From: Nostoc sp. NIES-3756
GTDB taxonomy: Bacteria > Cyanobacteriota > Cyanobacteriia > Cyanobacteriales > Nostocaceae
Direction: 5' to 3'
DNA: 64,000 nt
Assembly: GCF_001548375.1 (NCBI RefSeq)
Contig: NZ_AP017296.1
Span: 62,001-126,000 of the forward strand
Each line of letters opens with the position of its first letter. The first letter of the stretch is position 1. This document shows positions 1 to 9,222 of the stretch, in pieces. The position numbers were made by a program, and so were the translations under genes. The notes beneath the pieces were generated by a model, which saw only the letters and a list, made by a program, of their open reading frames with translations, was not told the DNA's origin and searched no databases.

Positions 1-4
1 TCTT

Positions 5-637
5 TTAAAAAAGCGCATTGAAGTAGTCGCGCCAACTTTTAGGTAAGGCTTCTAGTTGAGCAGCTCGGTACAGTAACTCTGGATTGTGTTCCTCACGCAT
101 ATAAAGTTGAGTGATATTGGCAACAGTAATATTGTTGTCATCCCGGTTTACCAACTCCAACGTGTCTCCGGCTCCAACTTCGCCCTCTTGCAAAACACGA
201 AAGTAAAATCCGGTGCGACGACTGGCAAGAAATTGTTTGACTATATCAGGTTTTTCAAATCTAATCCCTAACTTGTAGCAAGGTAGGCGAGGTTGTGTCA
301 CCATAACTTTGATAGTGCCAATTTGGAAGCAATCTCCAATGTTCACTTCGTCTTCTCTCAAGCCAGTGGTTGTGAAATTTTCACCAAAGATAGCTAGCGG
401 CAAATTTGTGTCAGGCAATTTACCCCGCCAGTAATCATAATGCTCAAGCGGATAGACTTAGACTGCTTTGTCTGCTCCGCCATGAACGGTTAGATCCGCT
501 TGCCCATCACCGTCTAGGTTGAGCGATCGCACCATCACCCGTTTATGAACTGGCTCTTTGAAAATTCCAGTTGTTACAGTTTTTCCTTTCCAATTAACTT
601 CGCGTGGAAGCCCAACGTTCACAGAGATAAGTTTCAT
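5..637 (-). pseudogene. MOSC domain protein, in-frame stop
   Basis: MOSC domain protein (MoCo sulfurase C-terminal fold, YiiM-like), about 210 codons. The N-terminal part ends in LTVHGGADKAV, then a TAA at 458-460, then the same frame continues with VYPLEHYDYW and the MOSC core including the conserved cysteine in PRLPCYKLG. Family members usually have Tyr where the stop lies, so one base change (TAC or TAT to TAA) explains it. The start is ATG at 637 with GGAG at 643-646 just upstream. MOSC proteins bind molybdopterin or carry sulfur, or detoxify N-hydroxylated compounds. The rest of the frame is intact, so the mutation is recent or is a sequence error. Confidence 0.85.
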
Positions 638-716
638 CTTTAGCTCCAAAGTTTTAGACGGTATGTGGAATCCTTGCAGAACTGGAACTGGGTGATACGA
701 TCATTGCTGCGGCTTC

Positions 717-1196
717 TCAAAGATTGAGGTCGGACAGTCCGGGATGATTGTCAGGACGACGACCCAGTATCCAGTGGAATTTGCGTTCGCTTTGCTCAAT
801 TGGCAAGTCGTTGATGCTGGCAATACGCCATCGCATGAATCCTTGTTCGTCGAACTCCCAATTTTCATTGCCGTAAGAACGGAACCAGTTGCCGCAATCA
901 TCATGCCATTCGTAAGCAAAGCGGACAGCAATTCGATTGTCGCCAAAAGTCCAAAGCTGTTTGATCAGACGATAGTCCAATTCTTTAAGCCATTTACGTT
1001 TCAGGAAAAGGATGATCTCCTGACGACCAGATAGAAATTCTGTGCGGTTGCGCCATACGCTATCTGAGGTATAAGCGAGTGATACTAGTTCAGGGTTACG
1101 GCTGTTCCAAGCATCTTCTGCAATTCTGACTTTTTGGATGGCCGATTCGTAATCAAAAGGCGGCAAGGGTAGTCGAGGATTTTCAAAATTATTCAT
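717..1196 (-). CDS. DUF1348 / NTF2-like (SnoaL-like) protein
   Basis: A 159-residue protein matching the DUF1348 family, a nuclear-transport-factor-2-like alpha+beta cone fold. Recognisable parts are the start [37 protein letters not shown], a Trp/Tyr-rich middle ([20 protein letters not shown]) and the tail [14 protein letters not shown]. Full length for the family. No catalytic role is established; members are thought to bind small ligands. It stands alone on the minus strand between the MOSC and GNAT genes. Confidence 0.85.
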   Translation of the reverse strand: MNNFENPRLPLPPFDYESAIQKVRIAEDAWNSRNPELVSLAYTSDSVWRNRTEFLSGRQEIILFLKRKWLKELDYRLIKQLWTFGDNRIAVRFAYEWHDDCGNWFRSYGNENWEFDEQGFMRWRIASINDLPIEQSERKFHWILGRRPDNHPGLSDLNL

Positions 1197-1342
1197 ATTA
1201 TAAAAGTGTTGAATATTTAGCTTGCCAAATGCCTACTGTGTCTTGACAAAAACAAATTCTAGTTTTTAGCTATAACGCAATTTTAGAGTTTTTTTGCCAT
1301 AAATACGCTATTTGGGTCATTATCGTAGTCTCCAAATGAGTC

Positions 1343-1747
1343 TCAGTACTTAAAACCATACCTTGTGTATAAAGCTCGTGCTGGGGCGAATGCAGGTAAA
1401 GACCCTGTTTGCAAGTTCAGGCATTCGTAACCACGCCTTTGTGCTTCTCTGATGATGTGTTCTAGAATCTTCGAGGCAATACCTCTACGAAGGTGAGCTT
1501 TGGCAGTACGCATTGATTTAATTTCGCCAGTTCTCAAATCTAATTGCTTCAATGCCCCACAGCCAAGTAATTCTTCTGCTTCCCAAGCCGAAAAGAAAGT
1601 AATATCAGGTGAACGTAATGCTTCTAAATCAAGAGCATAGACGCTCTGTGGCGGTGTAATCTCATACATATGTTCTAGATGTTCCCGCAGAAGGTCAGCA
1701 ATCTTTTCACCTGTGAGGTCATCTTCGCGTATTTGCAATTGATTCAT
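1343..1747 (-). CDS. GNAT N-acetyltransferase, C-terminus cut by TGA
   Basis: GNAT-family acetyltransferase (acetyl-CoA-dependent acyl transfer, substrate unknown), 134 residues to the stop. The acetyl-CoA loop is AHLRRGIASKIL, and the C-terminal strand is ALYTRYGFKY. Family members continue with Cys-x-x-Phe-x-x-Tyr. Here TGA at 1343-1345 takes the Cys position and the same frame goes on for 19 more residues (DSFGDYDNDPNSVFMAKKL) to TAA at 1283-1285. So the product lacks its last beta strand region and may be inactive; the ancestral gene is 1283-1747. Start is ATG at 1747 behind GAGGAG. Confidence 0.8.
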   Translation of the reverse strand: MNQLQIREDDLTGEKIADLLREHLEHMYEITPPQSVYALDLEALRSPDITFFSAWEAEELLGCGALKQLDLRTGEIKSMRTAKAHLRRGIASKILEHIIREAQRRGYECLNLQTGSLPAFAPARALYTRYGFKY

Positions 1748-1931
1748 CTCCTCAATTGATTAAGAAACTTTCTTGACCAAGGTAAACGCTATAGATTTTT
1801 CAGCCCTTAGTTTACCAAACTAAATCAATGAAAATAAATTTATCAATTAGTTGCGTGTATAATCATTGCTAAAAATCTTACTCAAACAGCAACGTACATT
1901 AGTTCCTTAAGCTTTAAGAGGTTTAAAGCCC

Positions 1932-2141
1932 ATGATATTTTCTGAGTGTGACTCAATTGATGCTGTAGACGAACTACTCAAGAAAATTCGTATTAAGGAA
2001 ACCCAACTTAAGATTGCTCAAGAATCTGGCATGACTTACGTAGCCCAAGCATTAACAGAACAACTTGTTGAACTACGCTCTCAATTGTCAGATGCGCCAG
2101 ACCCAGAATTTCAGTCATTGATGAGTTTGTTAGACAATTAA
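1932..2141 (+). CDS. small hypothetical protein (69 aa)
   Basis: A small, mostly helical acidic protein with no recognised domain. It begins MIFSECDSIDAVDELLKKI and has regularly spaced Leu/Ile suggesting a coiled-coil-like pair of helices. An AAGAGG at 1916-1921 is a plausible ribosome site about 10 nt before the ATG. It is transcribed away from the GNAT gene. Confidence 0.5.
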   Translation: MIFSECDSIDAVDELLKKIRIKETQLKIAQESGMTYVAQALTEQLVELRSQLSDAPDPEFQSLMSLLDN

Positions 2142-2591
2142 CATCATTTTTACAAAGTTATTCGTTTTGGTCACATTTGGAGCCAGTTGCTCCTACCCAA
2201 ACAAGTGCAAATCATGTAGCGACAACAGCACTCACACAACTGGCATCCACCGGAATAACACAAAAACTACCTCTGTCCGTCTCGTATCACTTCTTGGTCA
2301 TCTCAGTGTTTTGATATCCCTATTGAAACTGCAACAGCAATAAACTGAGTGCCAATTTGCCAAAAGTATTTAAGAGTTATATGGTTTTAGAATAATCAGC
2401 GATAAAAAAGTCAGATTATATGGGAGAAGTTGCTATAGTATTGAAATTATAAATAAATGCTCACGGTAATTAGCTATAGCATCTGGCTTGGACTGTTCCT
2501 TGGAAATAATTTTTTTGATATTTATCCTCTATAGGCATAACAGATAAATTAAAATTCTTAAACCAAGAGCGACTTATGAGGATTACAGTTA
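2142..2591. other. intergenic, no gene seen
   Basis: About 450 AT-rich bases. Short open frames exist but none has a recognisable domain or ribosome site. Nothing else seen. Confidence 0.5.
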
Positions 2592-2936
2592 GTGCAAGTT
2601 TTCAAAAGATCCATCAAACCAGAAACTTATATATCTTTTCTCCACATTTACCAAACTACTTGGGGAATTGCTGGTGATATTTGTTTAATTCGTGAATCTA
2701 TAGCTAATTCTAGTGCATCGAAGTTTGTCGGTCGCAAACTCCAACTAGCCCTTCCAAAGGGGATGGAACGCGATCACTTGGCTGGTGTTCCAGTGATAAA
2801 AATTGCAGGTAACATAGGCGACGGACATCCTAAAGATCACCCATCTGAATGGGAGGCTTATGAAGGTGTAGATAGGGAACTCGCGCTCACTGTTTTGAAA
2901 ACTTGGGGCTTTAATCTGATAGATGAAACAGCTTAA
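2592..2936 (+). CDS. hypothetical protein (114 aa)
   Basis: Not a family I recognise. The frame opens with GTG at 2592; an in-frame stop lies just upstream, so no longer version exists. An ATG at 2576 with a better position is in another frame that closes soon, so an N-terminal frameshift is possible. The C-terminal half is compact and polar (KGMERDHLAGVPVIKI, DGHPKDHPSEWEAYEGVDRE). It overlaps the next gene by 14 nt, suggesting translational coupling. Confidence 0.45.
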   Translation: MQVFKRSIKPETYISFLHIYQTTWGIAGDICLIRESIANSSASKFVGRKLQLALPKGMERDHLAGVPVIKIAGNIGDGHPKDHPSEWEAYEGVDRELALTVLKTWGFNLIDETA

Positions 2937-3168
2937 AGGGGCAAATTTGTTAACTAAAATTATACCTGCAAAAAATAATAATGATATTGAGCGCGGTTTA
3001 GACGATGATGCTGAACCCTGTGTCCTACTTTGTCCATTATCAGAGTTGGAACTAGCTCACTTTGAAAGTTTAGGATTACAACCTGTAGAAAAGATTATAT
3101 TTCAAGAGTCTGAGCGATTTAATATTAAGCAAGTTCGCATTGAATATCAAAGGTCATCACTAGTTTAA
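2923..3168 (+). CDS. hypothetical protein (81 aa), coupled to upstream gene
   Basis: Unrecognised 81-residue protein starting at an ATG inside the 3' end of the previous gene (14-nt overlap). Acidic middle with two Cys (EPCVLLCPLSELE). The overlap argues that the two proteins are made together. Confidence 0.5.
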   Translation: MKQLKGANLLTKIIPAKNNNDIERGLDDDAEPCVLLCPLSELELAHFESLGLQPVEKIIFQESERFNIKQVRIEYQRSSLV

Positions 3169-3326
3169 TTTCAATTGGAAAAATAAAAACGGCTCATTTT
3201 TTCACAAAATAAGATTAATGAAATCTTAATTTCATTTTAAATTTAACACTGTATCATAATAAAATGTCTCAATGTTACTTCAATTAGATACATCAAAAGC
3301 ATTTAACATTTCATGGAAAAATATTA

Positions 3327-3833
3327 ATGACCATTTCAATGTATCAAGCTGCAATCCCTGTTTCTCTTCACGCACTCAATAATCTCATAGGTATTTTGGA
3401 AAAAGGTGCTACATATGCAGACACGAAAAAGATAGAGCCTTCTGTATTGCTCAATAGCCGTTTATACCCAGATATGTTTCCCTTATCACGGCAAGTACAA
3501 ATCGCCTGTGACATTGTAAATAGAGGTGCGGCACGGCTGGCTGGTACAGAAGCACCCCAGTTTGAGGATAATGAAACAACCTTTGAACAACTGATTGAAC
3601 GCATTCAAAAGACCGTTTCACATCTCAATACATTTCAACCTGAACAAATTGATGGTTCACAAGAAAGAACAATTACTCTACAAATACGTGACAACACCTT
3701 ATCCTTTCAAGGAATGCAGTTTCTCCTCTACTTTGTTTTACCAAACCTTTATTTCCATGTCACAACTGCCTATGACATTCTCAGGCACTGCGGCGTAGAA
3801 CTTGGCAAACGTGACTTCCTTGGTCAAATTTAA
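3327..3833 (+). CDS. DUF1993 family protein
   Basis: A 168-residue protein of the DUF1993 family, a DinB-like four-helix bundle. Typical features are the N-terminal MTISMYQAAIPVSLHALNNL, the segment RLYPDMFPLSRQVQIACD and the C-terminal FHVTTAYDILRHCGVELGKRDFLG. Length is usual. Function unknown; the fold is shared with thiol-dependent S-transferases. Transcribed alone, after about 160 AT-rich bases. Confidence 0.9.
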   Translation: MTISMYQAAIPVSLHALNNLIGILEKGATYADTKKIEPSVLLNSRLYPDMFPLSRQVQIACDIVNRGAARLAGTEAPQFEDNETTFEQLIERIQKTVSHLNTFQPEQIDGSQERTITLQIRDNTLSFQGMQFLLYFVLPNLYFHVTTAYDILRHCGVELGKRDFLGQI

Positions 3834-3887
3834 AGTATGTCGTCTTTCAGGTGAATGCTTTTTAGTTGCTGATACCAAATCGAATAG

Positions 3888-3932
3888 CGAAGCGACGATG
3901 CTCCGTCCCGCCATAGGCGATTGCTATTCTTG
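3888..3932. repeat. dispersed palindromic repeat copy
   Basis: An imperfect inverted repeat with arms GAATAGC and GCTATTC around GACGATGCTCCGTCCCGCC. The last 19 bases recur in reverse complement near 16954-16974. It lies just before the GIY-YIG-like gene and reaches the first codons of its longest frame, which is one reason to prefer the start at 3972. Confidence 0.6.
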
Positions 3933-3971
3933 AGGCGCTTGCTCCATCACCACTGTTATCTCAGTGTTGTA

Positions 3972-4574
3972 ATGCCCTATCATAGCTCTGGTCGCATTCA
4001 ACCAACACCATTGGAACCGCAACAACTCAATCTCTTCGCCGATAATACAATTACACCCAACTACAGCAGTAAAGCAGACAATCTGCTGATGAGTGCTGAT
4101 GCTTTGCAAGAGTGGAAATCGCGTATACGGGAGCATCAACAACGGGTAAGAGCAAACCAATCACCTCAGCAAGCTACACTGTTTGACCTAGCACCAACGC
4201 ATTGTGACCCAGAAGCGATAGACCCGTTCACGTCGCATTTACAACCAATGGCTTTTTACCGGATGCCGGATGATTTTGGTCAAGCGGCTTTGTACTTTGT
4301 CATTGATTCTGCCGCTTCCCTATTGCTTTATGTTGGAGAAACCAAGCGCAGCAACAAACGTTGGCGAGGAACTCATGATTGCAAACATTACATTGGCAGT
4401 TACCAAGACCTACACTATCGCTATCAAATGGAGACGGCAGTTAATATTGGTTTTTGGTGGGATGCCCCCGTTGAGCGACGAGCGCGGCAGCAGTTGGAGT
4501 TAAGCCTGATTCTGAAGTGGCGATCTCCGTTCAACAAAGAAAATTGGGAGTTATGGGGACAACCGTTTAAGTAA
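3972..4574 (+). CDS. GIY-YIG-like nuclease family protein
   Basis: About 200 residues. The N-terminal 90 residues are polar with no domain. The C-terminal half matches the GIY-YIG fold: LYFVIDSAASLLLYVGET corresponds to the GIY...YIG strands, followed by KRSNKRWRG and a final helix with ERRARQQLELSLILKWRSPFNKENW. This compact form is common in cyanobacteria; partner and substrate are unknown. The frame is open from 3921, but that extension is made of repeat DNA, so ATG at 3972 is chosen. Confidence 0.7.
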   Translation: MPYHSSGRIQPTPLEPQQLNLFADNTITPNYSSKADNLLMSADALQEWKSRIREHQQRVRANQSPQQATLFDLAPTHCDPEAIDPFTSHLQPMAFYRMPDDFGQAALYFVIDSAASLLLYVGETKRSNKRWRGTHDCKHYIGSYQDLHYRYQMETAVNIGFWWDAPVERRARQQLELSLILKWRSPFNKENWELWGQPFK

Positions 4575-4733
4575 GGCTGCTAATTCGCTAAGGAATGTCA
4601 TATAGGTAATTAAATTAAAATTATATAAAGAAAGTGATCAATTAAATTCATAGTCATAGTAGATTTAAAATTTGATCTAATTACCATTATCAATACGCAT
4701 TATATTAAGTTTTAATTAATTGATGATATTCAA

Positions 4734-5192
4734 ATGAGCCAAAAACGGAAAAACAATTCTAATAATCCAAATCTTAAACAACTGAAACAAAGACACAGAT
4801 TTTTTCTAAATCCTTATAAAGACTGTGCTTTTACTAAATGCCCTAAATGTGAAACGAAAACAAAAGTTCGTAAGTTTCCTTTAGTGATTCATATTGAACC
4901 ACAACAGTTATTTTTGTTGAACAAACAGTGTAAATATTGCCCAAGCTGTGACTTAATTATCGCTAAGAAGCAAGAAATTGAACCATTGATGGCTGCTGCC
5001 TTTATTCAAAACAATCCCAAAATCATCGGTAATAATTACGTAGTGATGGGAACTGTTGACAAGAAAGATTGGCGAGAAGGGGATAAAAATCTACTCTCTC
5101 CATCGGAAATGGTAGGGCGTATATATATATTCCAAGATGTTTGGGATTTTGAAGTCATTCCCGCAGGCTGGTATCCTAGTGAAGAAAGATAA
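4734..5192 (+). CDS. hypothetical zinc-ribbon-like protein
   Basis: A 152-residue basic protein with two Cys pairs, CPKC near residue 37 and CPSC near residue 67, spaced as in a zinc ribbon. The N-terminus is very Lys/Asn-rich (MSQKRKNNSNNPNLK). The C-terminal half (VVMGTVDKKDWREG, EMVGRIYIFQDVWDF) is conserved-looking but unassigned. Metal binding is inferred from the Cys pairs. Confidence 0.65.
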   Translation: MSQKRKNNSNNPNLKQLKQRHRFFLNPYKDCAFTKCPKCETKTKVRKFPLVIHIEPQQLFLLNKQCKYCPSCDLIIAKKQEIEPLMAAAFIQNNPKIIGNNYVVMGTVDKKDWREGDKNLLSPSEMVGRIYIFQDVWDFEVIPAGWYPSEER

Positions 5193-5245
5193 GGAATTAA
5201 CAGAAAATTGTTAGATAAAATAGTTTTTCAAATTTTAGTGTTATC

Positions 5246-5821
5246 CTAATGAAGTTCAAAGAATGATTCTTGCCCTAAATGTTTCACATATTTTTTTACT
5301 AGAGCCTGAAGATTATTTGAGTCACCTATGTTAATCCAATCATCAATTCTCCCTAAAAAACAATATCTTTGCGTGATAAATATTCGTTGATGCTCATCAA
5401 TTAAAATGAAACGGAGCATTGGAGAATAAGAAATAGAACGCTTTAGAACAGCCTGTGCCTCTTTCAATTTATCTGCTGAAGTAAAATTTATAAGTTCTGA
5501 CAGTAAACCAATATTTTGATCTGGCGTATATATAGTGATTATTTCTTTCTTTATATCTAAAATAGAATCTTTTACTTGAGATTTTTTTTTAATGGCTTCT
5601 TCTACAATTAATTTTTCTTTACCAGTAATCATACTAGGTTCTATTTTTCGTAAAAAAACCTGAGCGTTGGGATTTTCATAAATTTCATATCCATCAGGTA
5701 GACTTTCTAGTATATTCCCTTCACTTTTCATTGAAAAAAAATACTTTGGCTTACCTGTTTTGGTTGTACCTTGATGAAGATAATATAATTGTTGTTTTCT
5801 ATTAACATAGTTTATGGGCAT
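5246..5821 (-). CDS. conserved hypothetical protein (191 aa)
   Basis: No named family that I can place with certainty. The first 60 residues (YYLHQGTTKTGKPKYFFS, then LPDGYEIYENPNAQVFLRK) form a module I associate with many bacterial hypothetical proteins. The rest is mixed alpha/beta and ends in a Trp-containing segment (RIDDWINIGD). It lies 42 nt downstream of the DUF1186 gene on the same strand and is probably cotranscribed with it. Confidence 0.65.
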   Translation of the reverse strand: MPINYVNRKQQLYYLHQGTTKTGKPKYFFSMKSEGNILESLPDGYEIYENPNAQVFLRKIEPSMITGKEKLIVEEAIKKKSQVKDSILDIKKEIITIYTPDQNIGLLSELINFTSADKLKEAQAVLKRSISYSPMLRFILIDEHQRIFITQRYCFLGRIDDWINIGDSNNLQALVKKYVKHLGQESFFELH

Positions 5822-5863
5822 CTCAATCCCCTCCTCAATATTGTGTTGCTATGCCATATAAAA

Positions 5864-6754
5864 CTATTTTTTCTTGGAACGGTTTCTTCTTCGAGACTGT
5901 TCTTGCATTTTTCTTTTCTTCTTAGCTTTCTTTTTAGATTTTTTCGTAACGGCTAACAAGGTAAGCAATTCTGGCAACAGGAAACTATCATCCTCTTGTG
6001 AGACTTGCTCTGACTTAAAACAACTCCAATTTTCCATCTCCGATACTACATTTTCAATAAAAGAGTAGCGTGGATTCTCACGCAACTTACTTAAAGCAGC
6101 TTCTGTTCCCAGTTGTAAGTCATCATTTACATCTTCTTCATCGAGAAAAAACGGGTCAATTAAATCTTGTTTAAATGCCTTATCCATTTCTTCTTTCAGT
6201 TCACTAGCACTCAGTTGTGCGCTACTACTTACTAACTCCGTCCAGAGATAATCTCCTTCCTCCTGGGTAAAAGCTGAATACAGTTTGGCATAGTATTGTA
6301 TGACTTCTTCCTTAGAAATTACGCCCTGTGCTACCAACACTAATAATGCTTCTAAAGCAGCGCCTCTAATATATTCATTGACTTTTCGATTTTCTATTAG
6401 TTGCTTAATTGGCTCAATATCCTCACTACTAACAGAGGCCAATATTCTACATAAATCTTCTGTTACTATATCTCCAGTAACATCTAATGCAGCTTCCCCT
6501 GGAACTGAGAAGAACTTTATAATTACAGGATATGCTAACGGCTCTCTAAATTGTGCAAGCAGATATAACGCATGAATATGTAATATATAGTCTTCTTTTT
6601 CTAATAATTGCTCAAGATTCTCACTTAACTTATCTAAAGTTGATATTAATATAGGTGTAATAGCTTCTCTCTGCTCGATTGCTGCTTCTAAAGCTAAACG
6701 GGGGAAAGTTCTAGTATTGATTTCTAGTTGAGCTACAATTTCTTCTACTTGCAT
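5864..6754 (-). CDS. DUF1186 domain protein
   Basis: A 296-residue HEAT-like helical protein of the DUF1186 family, probably a protein-interaction scaffold. N-terminal helices (VEEIVAQLEINTRTFPRLAL) lead into the diagnostic YILHIHALYLLAQFREPLAY. The C-terminal 25 residues are almost all Lys/Arg; many relatives have an SEC-C zinc motif there instead. Likely first gene of a two-gene unit with the downstream 191-residue protein. Confidence 0.8.
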   Translation of the reverse strand: MQVEEIVAQLEINTRTFPRLALEAAIEQREAITPILISTLDKLSENLEQLLEKEDYILHIHALYLLAQFREPLAYPVIIKFFSVPGEAALDVTGDIVTEDLCRILASVSSEDIEPIKQLIENRKVNEYIRGAALEALLVLVAQGVISKEEVIQYYAKLYSAFTQEEGDYLWTELVSSSAQLSASELKEEMDKAFKQDLIDPFFLDEEDVNDDLQLGTEAALSKLRENPRYSFIENVVSEMENWSCFKSEQVSQEDDSFLLPELLTLLAVTKKSKKKAKKKRKMQEQSRRRNRSKKK

Positions 6755-6848
6755 CTATCGAAAAACAGCACTAACAGTCATGAACTTGAAGTAGTTTATC
6801 AAACTGTGTACCAACACTCAGTCATTTGTATGAATAAATTTACGAGTC

Positions 6849-6872
6849 CAGACCCGGCGATCGCTGGGTCTG
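6849..6872 (-). terminator. HIP1-centred palindrome, likely terminator
   Basis: A near-perfect 24-bp palindrome, arms CAGACCC and GGGTCTG around GCGATCGC. It lies about 80 nt after the stop of the HdeD gene and before the DUF1186 gene, where a terminator is expected. No T-run follows. Confidence 0.5.
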
Positions 6873-6952
6873 ACGCAGTTAACTTTTACCCATGCTCTTG
6901 TGAGCTAATTTCGCTACTGCTATAATTCTCACCACTGAATCTAGAATAGTAC

Positions 6953-7519
6953 TTAGTTAAAAGCCAATGCTTTACGAGTAGCAGTGGCAATTGATAACAG
7001 CGATGCACCACTGAAGATCAAACTAATCCCAACATACAACCCAATTAGCCAAAACGAGTTATTCGGCCAACCATACGAAACAAAAATTCCTAAAATCAGG
7101 GTAATCATACCATCTACTAATACCAGCCAGGACAAATGACTACCAGTCCGAGCTTTAATGCTGGCAATAATTTCCACAATTCCTTCTAATATAAAAATAC
7201 TGGCTAAAACTAGTGTCAGAGTAACCGCTCCTGCTAAAAGATTACTTAGAAGAATCAAACCTGCAATGATGTAAACAATCCCTATCACAAGACCCAGCCA
7301 GAATCCCCGAATCGGTTTGGATTGAAACGATTTTACCAGCCGGACAATACCTGCAATCAGAAAGATCCACCCGAAGACTGAAACAGAAACAATTGTGGCG
7401 ACGATGGGCATAAGTATGGCAATTATTCCCAAAACAATCAGCACAATACTTAGAGTAATAATCCAGCTCGTGTTTTTGCGAATAGTTGCTTGAGTTTCTG
7501 GCGAGGTATCGAGCATCAT
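6953..7519 (-). CDS. HdeD family (DUF308) membrane protein
   Basis: A 188-residue integral membrane protein of the HdeD/DUF308 acid-resistance-protein family. Six hydrophobic segments are visible, including SWIITLSIVLIVLGIIAIL, GWIFLIAGIVRLVKSF and LTLVLASIFILEGIVEII. The short loops and repeated GI(I/V)xLI pattern are typical. In Escherichia coli the family supports acid survival at high density; in cyanobacteria the role is unknown. Start ATG at 7519. Confidence 0.9.
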   Translation of the reverse strand: MMLDTSPETQATIRKNTSWIITLSIVLIVLGIIAILMPIVATIVSVSVFGWIFLIAGIVRLVKSFQSKPIRGFWLGLVIGIVYIIAGLILLSNLLAGAVTLTLVLASIFILEGIVEIIASIKARTGSHLSWLVLVDGMITLILGIFVSYGWPNNSFWLIGLYVGISLIFSGASLLSIATATRKALAFN

Positions 7520-7719
7520 AAGCTTTGTTCCTCAAGGTTTAGCTGCGCCAATAATTTATGATGTTTGCAATCTCTTTGACTAAAAACCTGTACCCAAAGA
7601 TAGAACCAATTCCCGCGATCGCTGTTGACAATTGCACGAACTTCGGCATTGATATTGTTTGAGAGAACACAAAAGTCCCTATATAGGCGCGAAGCAATGT
7701 AGGGATGAATATTTAGCAA
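7516..7719 (-). CDS. possible small upstream protein, uncertain
   Basis: A 67-codon frame whose stop overlaps the HdeD start as ATGA, an arrangement that would allow coupled translation. The sequence has no recognisable domain. I keep it only because of the overlap; it may be chance. Confidence 0.2.
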   Translation of the reverse strand: MLNIHPYIASRLYRDFCVLSNNINAEVRAIVNSDRGNWFYLWVQVFSQRDCKHHKLLAQLNLEEQSL

Positions 7720-7727
7720 TCATCTTT

Positions 7728-8114
7728 TTAGGCCTCATAAATTTCTAAAGGTAAGTTATCAGGGTCTTTAAAAAACGTAAATTTTTTACCCGTGATCTCA
7801 TCAATCCTGATATTCTCTATCTCCACATTAGACAGTTTTAAATAAGCAACAGCCTCTTCTATATTTTCAACACAAAAGGCTAAATGCCTTAAACCACAAG
7901 CTTCTGGTTCACTTACCCGTTGAGGAGGATGAGGAAAAGAAAATAACTCAATCTGAGTATTATCATTAATACGCAAATCTAATTTATAAGATTCTCTTTC
8001 GTGTCTAAACGTTTCTTGAATAACTTCTAATCCTAGAATATCGACATAAAATTTTTTTGAACAGTGATAGTTAGAACAAATAATTGCAACATGGTGAATG
8101 CCACTGAATTTCAT
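7728..8114 (-). CDS. VOC family protein, YaeR/GloA2-like
   Basis: A 128-residue vicinal oxygen chelate protein, glyoxalase-I-like fold. Two beta-alpha-beta-beta-beta repeats carry likely metal ligands: His in GIHHVAII, Glu in QIELFSFPHPPQR, His in GLRHLAFCVENI and Glu in LPLEIYEA. This pattern fits the YaeR/SMU1112c subgroup rather than true glyoxalase I. Substrate unknown. Stands alone with AT-rich DNA upstream. Confidence 0.85.
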   Translation of the reverse strand: MKFSGIHHVAIICSNYHCSKKFYVDILGLEVIQETFRHERESYKLDLRINDNTQIELFSFPHPPQRVSEPEACGLRHLAFCVENIEEAVAYLKLSNVEIENIRIDEITGKKFTFFKDPDNLPLEIYEA

Positions 8115-8464
8115 CGTACTTCTTTAAAGTAAACTTCATACAATACAAAAAACTAATCAAATTATAAATCATAAATTAACTCATCTACTCTAAACAATCA
8201 TTAATTAAAATTATTTAAAAAACAATGCTGCTCTTCACTCACATCTTGATGATCTGAAATTTATATAACTGATATTATACTGAATTTCTACAAGAGTGAG
8301 ACAATGTAACCTATAATGCACAATAATTATCCGAATACTATTGATGAGTGAGTTGTGCCAAATGAAAAATAAGGTTTGCCATACAATTTTAGTCATAAAA
8401 ATCAAACTTACAATTCACAGTAGCACCAGACTATCTGTTCAATAGTTTTTGTTAAGTATCAATT
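8115..8464. other. AT-rich intergenic region
   Basis: 350 bases between divergently transcribed genes (VOC on minus, DUF4360 on plus). It must hold both promoters. I see no clear operator or RNA gene. Confidence 0.5.
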
Positions 8465-9073
8465 ATGAATTATCAAAATTCCCAGAATAAAGGTCTTAAA
8501 TTTAGTTCAGCTTTTTTGATTTCTACTACATTAATGATTACCTCTATTGAACTAACTTTTGCTAAGGACAAAGTTAAAGTTAAAGATACAGAGTATGTGG
8601 GGAATGGCTGCCCTGAAGGTTCTAGTAGTGTCAGCATTAGCCCCGATGGTCAAGAACTAAGTATTTTATTTGATCAGTTTATTGCTCTAGGAAATAAAGA
8701 AACAGAAAGCCGCAAGACTTGTAATTTCAGTATTCCTATTCAAGTACCTCAAGGTTTTCAAATTTCTATATATGATGTTGACTATCGAGGATATGTTGCA
8801 CCTGAAACAATAGGAAAATTAAGAGTAGAATACTTTTTTGCTGGTCAGCGTGGTTCTATTTTTTCTAGAACATTTAGAGGCGAAACTGATTACAACGTTC
8901 GAGACAAATTAGTGACTATGAGCGGTGTGTGGTCAGCGTGTGGCAATAGTGTAAATATGCGTGTGAATACTGCAATGAGCGCCAATGGTCAGGGAATAGC
9001 AACAGTTGACTCATTTGATCTAGCTCAACGTGGTTTGGTTTATTATATTAAATACCGTCAATGTAAAAAATAG
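8465..9073 (+). CDS. DUF4360 secreted protein
   Basis: A 202-residue exported protein of the DUF4360 family. The N-terminal hydrophobic stretch FSSAFLISTTLMITSIELTFA is a signal peptide. The mature part shows the family hallmarks GNGCPEGSSSVSISPDGQEL, KTCNFSIPIQVPQGFQ, VDYRGYVAPETIG and a paired C-terminal Cys (SACGN, YRQCKK). Probably a beta-rich, disulfide-bonded periplasmic or surface protein of unknown function. Confidence 0.85.
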   Translation: MNYQNSQNKGLKFSSAFLISTTLMITSIELTFAKDKVKVKDTEYVGNGCPEGSSSVSISPDGQELSILFDQFIALGNKETESRKTCNFSIPIQVPQGFQISIYDVDYRGYVAPETIGKLRVEYFFAGQRGSIFSRTFRGETDYNVRDKLVTMSGVWSACGNSVNMRVNTAMSANGQGIATVDSFDLAQRGLVYYIKYRQCKK

Positions 9074-9138
9074 CTGTTCTCGACCCTGATTTCGCTTACG
9101 CTCAATTTTGGTCAGAGGGCGTTTTTGACCCGCAATTC

Positions 9139-9180
9139 ATCTCGCCGCTTTCGCGGAGCGTCTCGTAGAGAAGTCTGCAA
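9139..9180. repeat. dispersed short palindromic repeat
   Basis: GCCGCTTTCGCGGAGCG followed by TCTCGTAGAGAAG: two short hairpins in a GC-rich island of the kind scattered through Nostoc-type genomes. No coding role seen. Confidence 0.45.
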
Positions 9181-9222
9181 CTGTGGCTGGAGTCTTATTA
9201 CGAAGGCTAGATAAAAATTGGG

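Noticed and set aside
701..1034. Frames of 81 and 96 codons overlapping DUF1348
   Set aside because: Both overlap the clear DUF1348 gene in other frames and have no motifs.
1343..1345. TGA at a Cys position as selenocysteine
   Set aside because: No stem-loop of the right kind was seen after the TGA, and cyanobacteria are not known to use the selenocysteine pathway. A plain nonsense mutation is simpler.
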